Assembly (NCBI GenBank): GCA_009760855.2
Contig: WPIO01000063.1
Span: 2,319,501 to 2,383,500 of the forward strand
Direction: 5' to 3'
DNA from: Cristatella mucedo
Taxonomy: Eukaryota; Bryozoa; Phylactolaemata; Cristatellidae
Length of the DNA: 64,000 nt
Shown here in pieces: positions 53,822 through 64,000 of this stretch (positions within the stretch are counted from its first letter, which is position 1; each line of letters begins with the position of its first letter). The position numbers were made by a program, and so were the translations under genes. The notes beneath the pieces are model-generated. The model searched no databases, was not told where the DNA came from, and saw only the letters and a list, made by a program, of their open reading frames with translations.

Positions 53822-54712
53822 ACTATTTATTGACAGCTCAAAGTCAAACAAATATACTGATGGTATGTATGCATCTAGTGCGACGTCCCATCACGATCCT
53901 TTGCGACCACCTTTCTCTGGCCAGGCATAGAGGCTACCTGGTTCTGCATTGTCACTCATGCTGTAGCACATTGCACTAAACCTGAGTTTTACTGAAAAGG
54001 TTGTCTACTGATGTAGGCCGAACAAGCCCACCTAAGCCGTCAGCCGAGATAAGTTCATCGTCGTTCTATGCGGTTCAAATCGGGCAACTGGCTGGCCCAC
54101 TGTATCAATATCAAACAGGAATTCGTCAAAAAGTACTTCATTCAAGTCATTGTTGGTCAAGGAAGTTTGATTTCAATGCTCAAATAACCTGCTGGGGGCA
54201 TTACATTTGGAAGCAAGATAACGACTCTGTGCACACTACCTGGTGAGTGAAAAACCTGTTGACCGATCCTTGTTGGGGGCGCCCGTTGTAAAGGGCCCGG
54301 CTAGTCGCCTGATTTGAACATCATAAAATGGTTATGGAGAGATAGCTTCAGGCGGCTGAGGCTGGTTGTTCGGCCTACACCATTAGTCGACCTTTTCAGT
54401 AAAACCCATGCTGTGTGTAATGTGCTACAGCAAAAAACATAATTTATTTGTATAGCGCCCCAAGAGAACTCAATCTCTATTCAGGCGCTTCACGTACGCC
54501 ACGGTGCTCGAGCCCACGACCTCAGCCGGACCTTGGTCGGGGCGAGCACCTTAACCACTGGACCAAACCAGCTCGGCAGAAGATACCCCACAAGCTGGTG
54601 CCTCCATGATTGTCCAAAGAAAGATTATTAGGAATCGCGATGAGACGTCGCACTAAATGCATACATTCCAGCAGCATGCCTTTATCTTTGGGCTGTCATT
54701 AAATATTTTCAC
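53822..54712. mobile_element. Foldback MITE with long inverted arms, split by a SINE
   Basis: The left arm runs from 53822 (tttattgacagctcaaag) through gtatgcatctagtgcgacgtc and on to about 54055 (ttgttcggcc-type block). It is matched in reverse complement by 54345-54435 and 54600-54712. Between the two right-arm pieces lies a SINE-A (54437-54580). The arms are about 230 bases each, diverged by roughly 15-20% by eye. There is no transposase. A shorter relative stands at 14246-14550. Confidence 0.78.
54437..54580 (-). mobile_element. SINE-A inside the foldback MITE
   Basis: The minus strand shows gccgagctggtttggtccagtgg, a B-box-like gggctcgagcac and the LINE-alpha-like tail (gagattgagttctcttggggc). 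It ends at the AT-rich aataaattatg. It interrupts the right arm of the MITE. Confidence 0.85.
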
Positions 54713-54819
54713 ATGCTCCACATAACTTTAGTATAGCTGGCAGTGTATCAAACCTTACCACCCGAACGAATGACAATAGGAGCGGCCATAGTTCGAGGAT
54801 TATTTGCAGGAGAGTGCAT

Positions 54820-54905
54820 GCTAAGTGTTTGTTGACCACAAAGAGATTTAGTTCTCCGAGGGCAGTGTAACAATGTGTTGTTATTATTTTCATAATACTT
54901 TTATT
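54820..54905 (+). mobile_element. LINE-alpha-like 3' tail
   Basis: Reads gagatttagttctccgaggg followed by cagtgtaac and ttgttattatttt. Tail only. Confidence 0.5.
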
Positions 54906-55168
54906 ACCAGCTGATAGCAAGCATTCTCTCCCCTAGCAGGTCTGCCTGGATTAGACACGGCTATAAGATCTTGGTCTAGCAAAGCATCCTTTAACAGCAG
55001 TAACCCAAATGATAGCCCACATGTGCAGGTACATATATGCTTAAGGCTCTCACGTCAATGCACGCGAAGGCCCGAGGCACATGAATAGCCGCTCGCTGCG
55101 AACCACAGACTTGCATGCATCTGCAGCCGACCGGTTGCACACGTGCTTAGGCAGGAAGCTTGATTTTT

Positions 55169-55174
55169 TTTATT
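55169..55174 (-). promoter_or_regulatory. Candidate poly(A) signal of the GDI gene
   Basis: AATAAA on the minus strand, about 630 bases after the GDI stop codon. It is the first canonical signal I see downstream, so the 3' UTR would be about 650 bases. Confidence 0.4.
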
Positions 55175-55282
55175 GATGCATGAGAAGACCGGCACAGCAG
55201 ACCAGCCAAATGAGAAAGCCGGAAATAGCAGATACCCTGGCGACTGGTGACGGCGGGAGAGAACTGAGGTTGCTGACCACCG

Positions 55283-55320
55283 CGGGAGGAGGAGGAGGAG
55301 GAGGAGGCGGCGGCAGCGGC
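55283..55320. repeat. GGA/GGC trinucleotide run
   Basis: ggaggaggaggaggaggagg followed by cggcggcagcggcg, within the presumed GDI 3' UTR region. Confidence 0.8.
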
Positions 55321-55806
55321 GATGCTAGCAGGCTTTACGTCGGGCGGTAGGCGGCGACAGCGGCATCACAGCAGAGGCCCTTCGCACGGCATTCGATCGA
55401 GCTGCGCTCGTGTAGGGGCCAGCCAGCCAGCCAGCCAGCGAGTAGCATCGTCCCACAGAGAAACAGGTGCACCGGCGCTCTTTTCGTTGGCAGTCAGAAG
55501 ACCAGGTCGCCACCAGGAAGGAGCAACACCGCAGTTGAGCAGACTAGTTACTCGTCACGGGCATACAAGTAGAGCTACAGTTCGGCACACGACGGTGTGC
55601 ACACAACAGCGGGTCATGGACTGCACGAGCACGGGGATGAGCAGAAGCGCGCACACGACGACGACGAAGACGTTGACAAAAGCTGAACTCGCTGTCGCCG
55701 CAAGCTAGGTGGCTTTCGAGCAGCAGCAGCGCCGATGGAGTCGGGGGGGGGGGCACGTTAGGGACTTCGACGCTGCCGGCTCGGCTCAGCTCGGCTTTCC
55801 CCTTTC

Positions 55807-63765
<7,959 letters not shown>

Positions 63766-64000
63766 CTTCAATGCAAGCGAACGGCTACAGCAGCAACTCA
63801 TCAGCAAGCCAAAGATACTAATACGGAAGAAGCCGAGCGAAAGCATGCGCACAAACAGCTTCCTCTGCCCATGGTGAGACATTCACATAGCAGAAAGAAA
63901 AAGACATCGGGTCAGATCGGCAAGGCATCCTGGCACGGCCGGCTGGTTGAGCCCCCTGGCAGCACAGCAAAGGATCCGGAAAGGACAGCAAACAGCATTG
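63766..64000. other. GDI intron reaching the window edge
   Basis: Upstream of the acceptor (ttgcattgaag) of the first visible GDI exon. No further exon is seen before the edge. Confidence 0.5.

Overview
This window is nuclear DNA from an animal, most likely an invertebrate. The cellular genes have spliceosomal introns with GT-AG ends, an RGG-rich MRE11 and a Rab GDI of animal type. The rest is dense in LINEs of the CR1/L2 type, tRNA-derived SINEs, foldback MITEs, a pogo/Tigger-type transposon and an LTR retrotransposon. The species cannot be fixed from sequence alone.

Layout. 0-13.7 kb is almost wholly transposon debris: several 5'-truncated copies of one LINE family (called LINE-alpha here), a second family (LINE-beta), SINEs, and long (TA)n and (GA)n arrays. 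13.9-17.3 kb holds an old copy of a repeat called R here, split by a foldback MITE, then a small three-exon gene on the minus strand for a secreted, cationic, two-cysteine peptide (15505-16179). 17.8-20 kb is GC-rich and unrecognised. 20-26 kb is a decayed pogo/Tigger-like transposase into which a 4.2-kb LTR retrotransposon has inserted, with a candidate 5-bp target duplication. 26.8-32.5 kb is bounded by two inverted copies of repeat R and contains a small tandem array and the longest LINE-alpha copy. 32.6-36.4 kb is nearly empty.

Cellular genes. ORC3 (37330-39378, plus, one exon) and MRE11 (44767-42507, minus, two exons) lie tail to tail: an origin-licensing subunit beside the nuclease of the MRN double-strand-break complex. 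From 55.8 kb to beyond the right edge lies the minus-strand Rab GDP-dissociation inhibitor gene. Its last seven exons can be placed to the base, and its first exons are outside the window. A GC-rich stretch near 50.3 kb may carry one more first exon.

The three recognised cellular genes have unrelated roles (replication licensing, break repair, Rab recycling) and show no operon-like link. The least described items are the secreted-peptide gene, repeat R with its inverted pair, the foldback MITE family present in two copies, and a SINE whose 3' end resembles the LINE-alpha tail.
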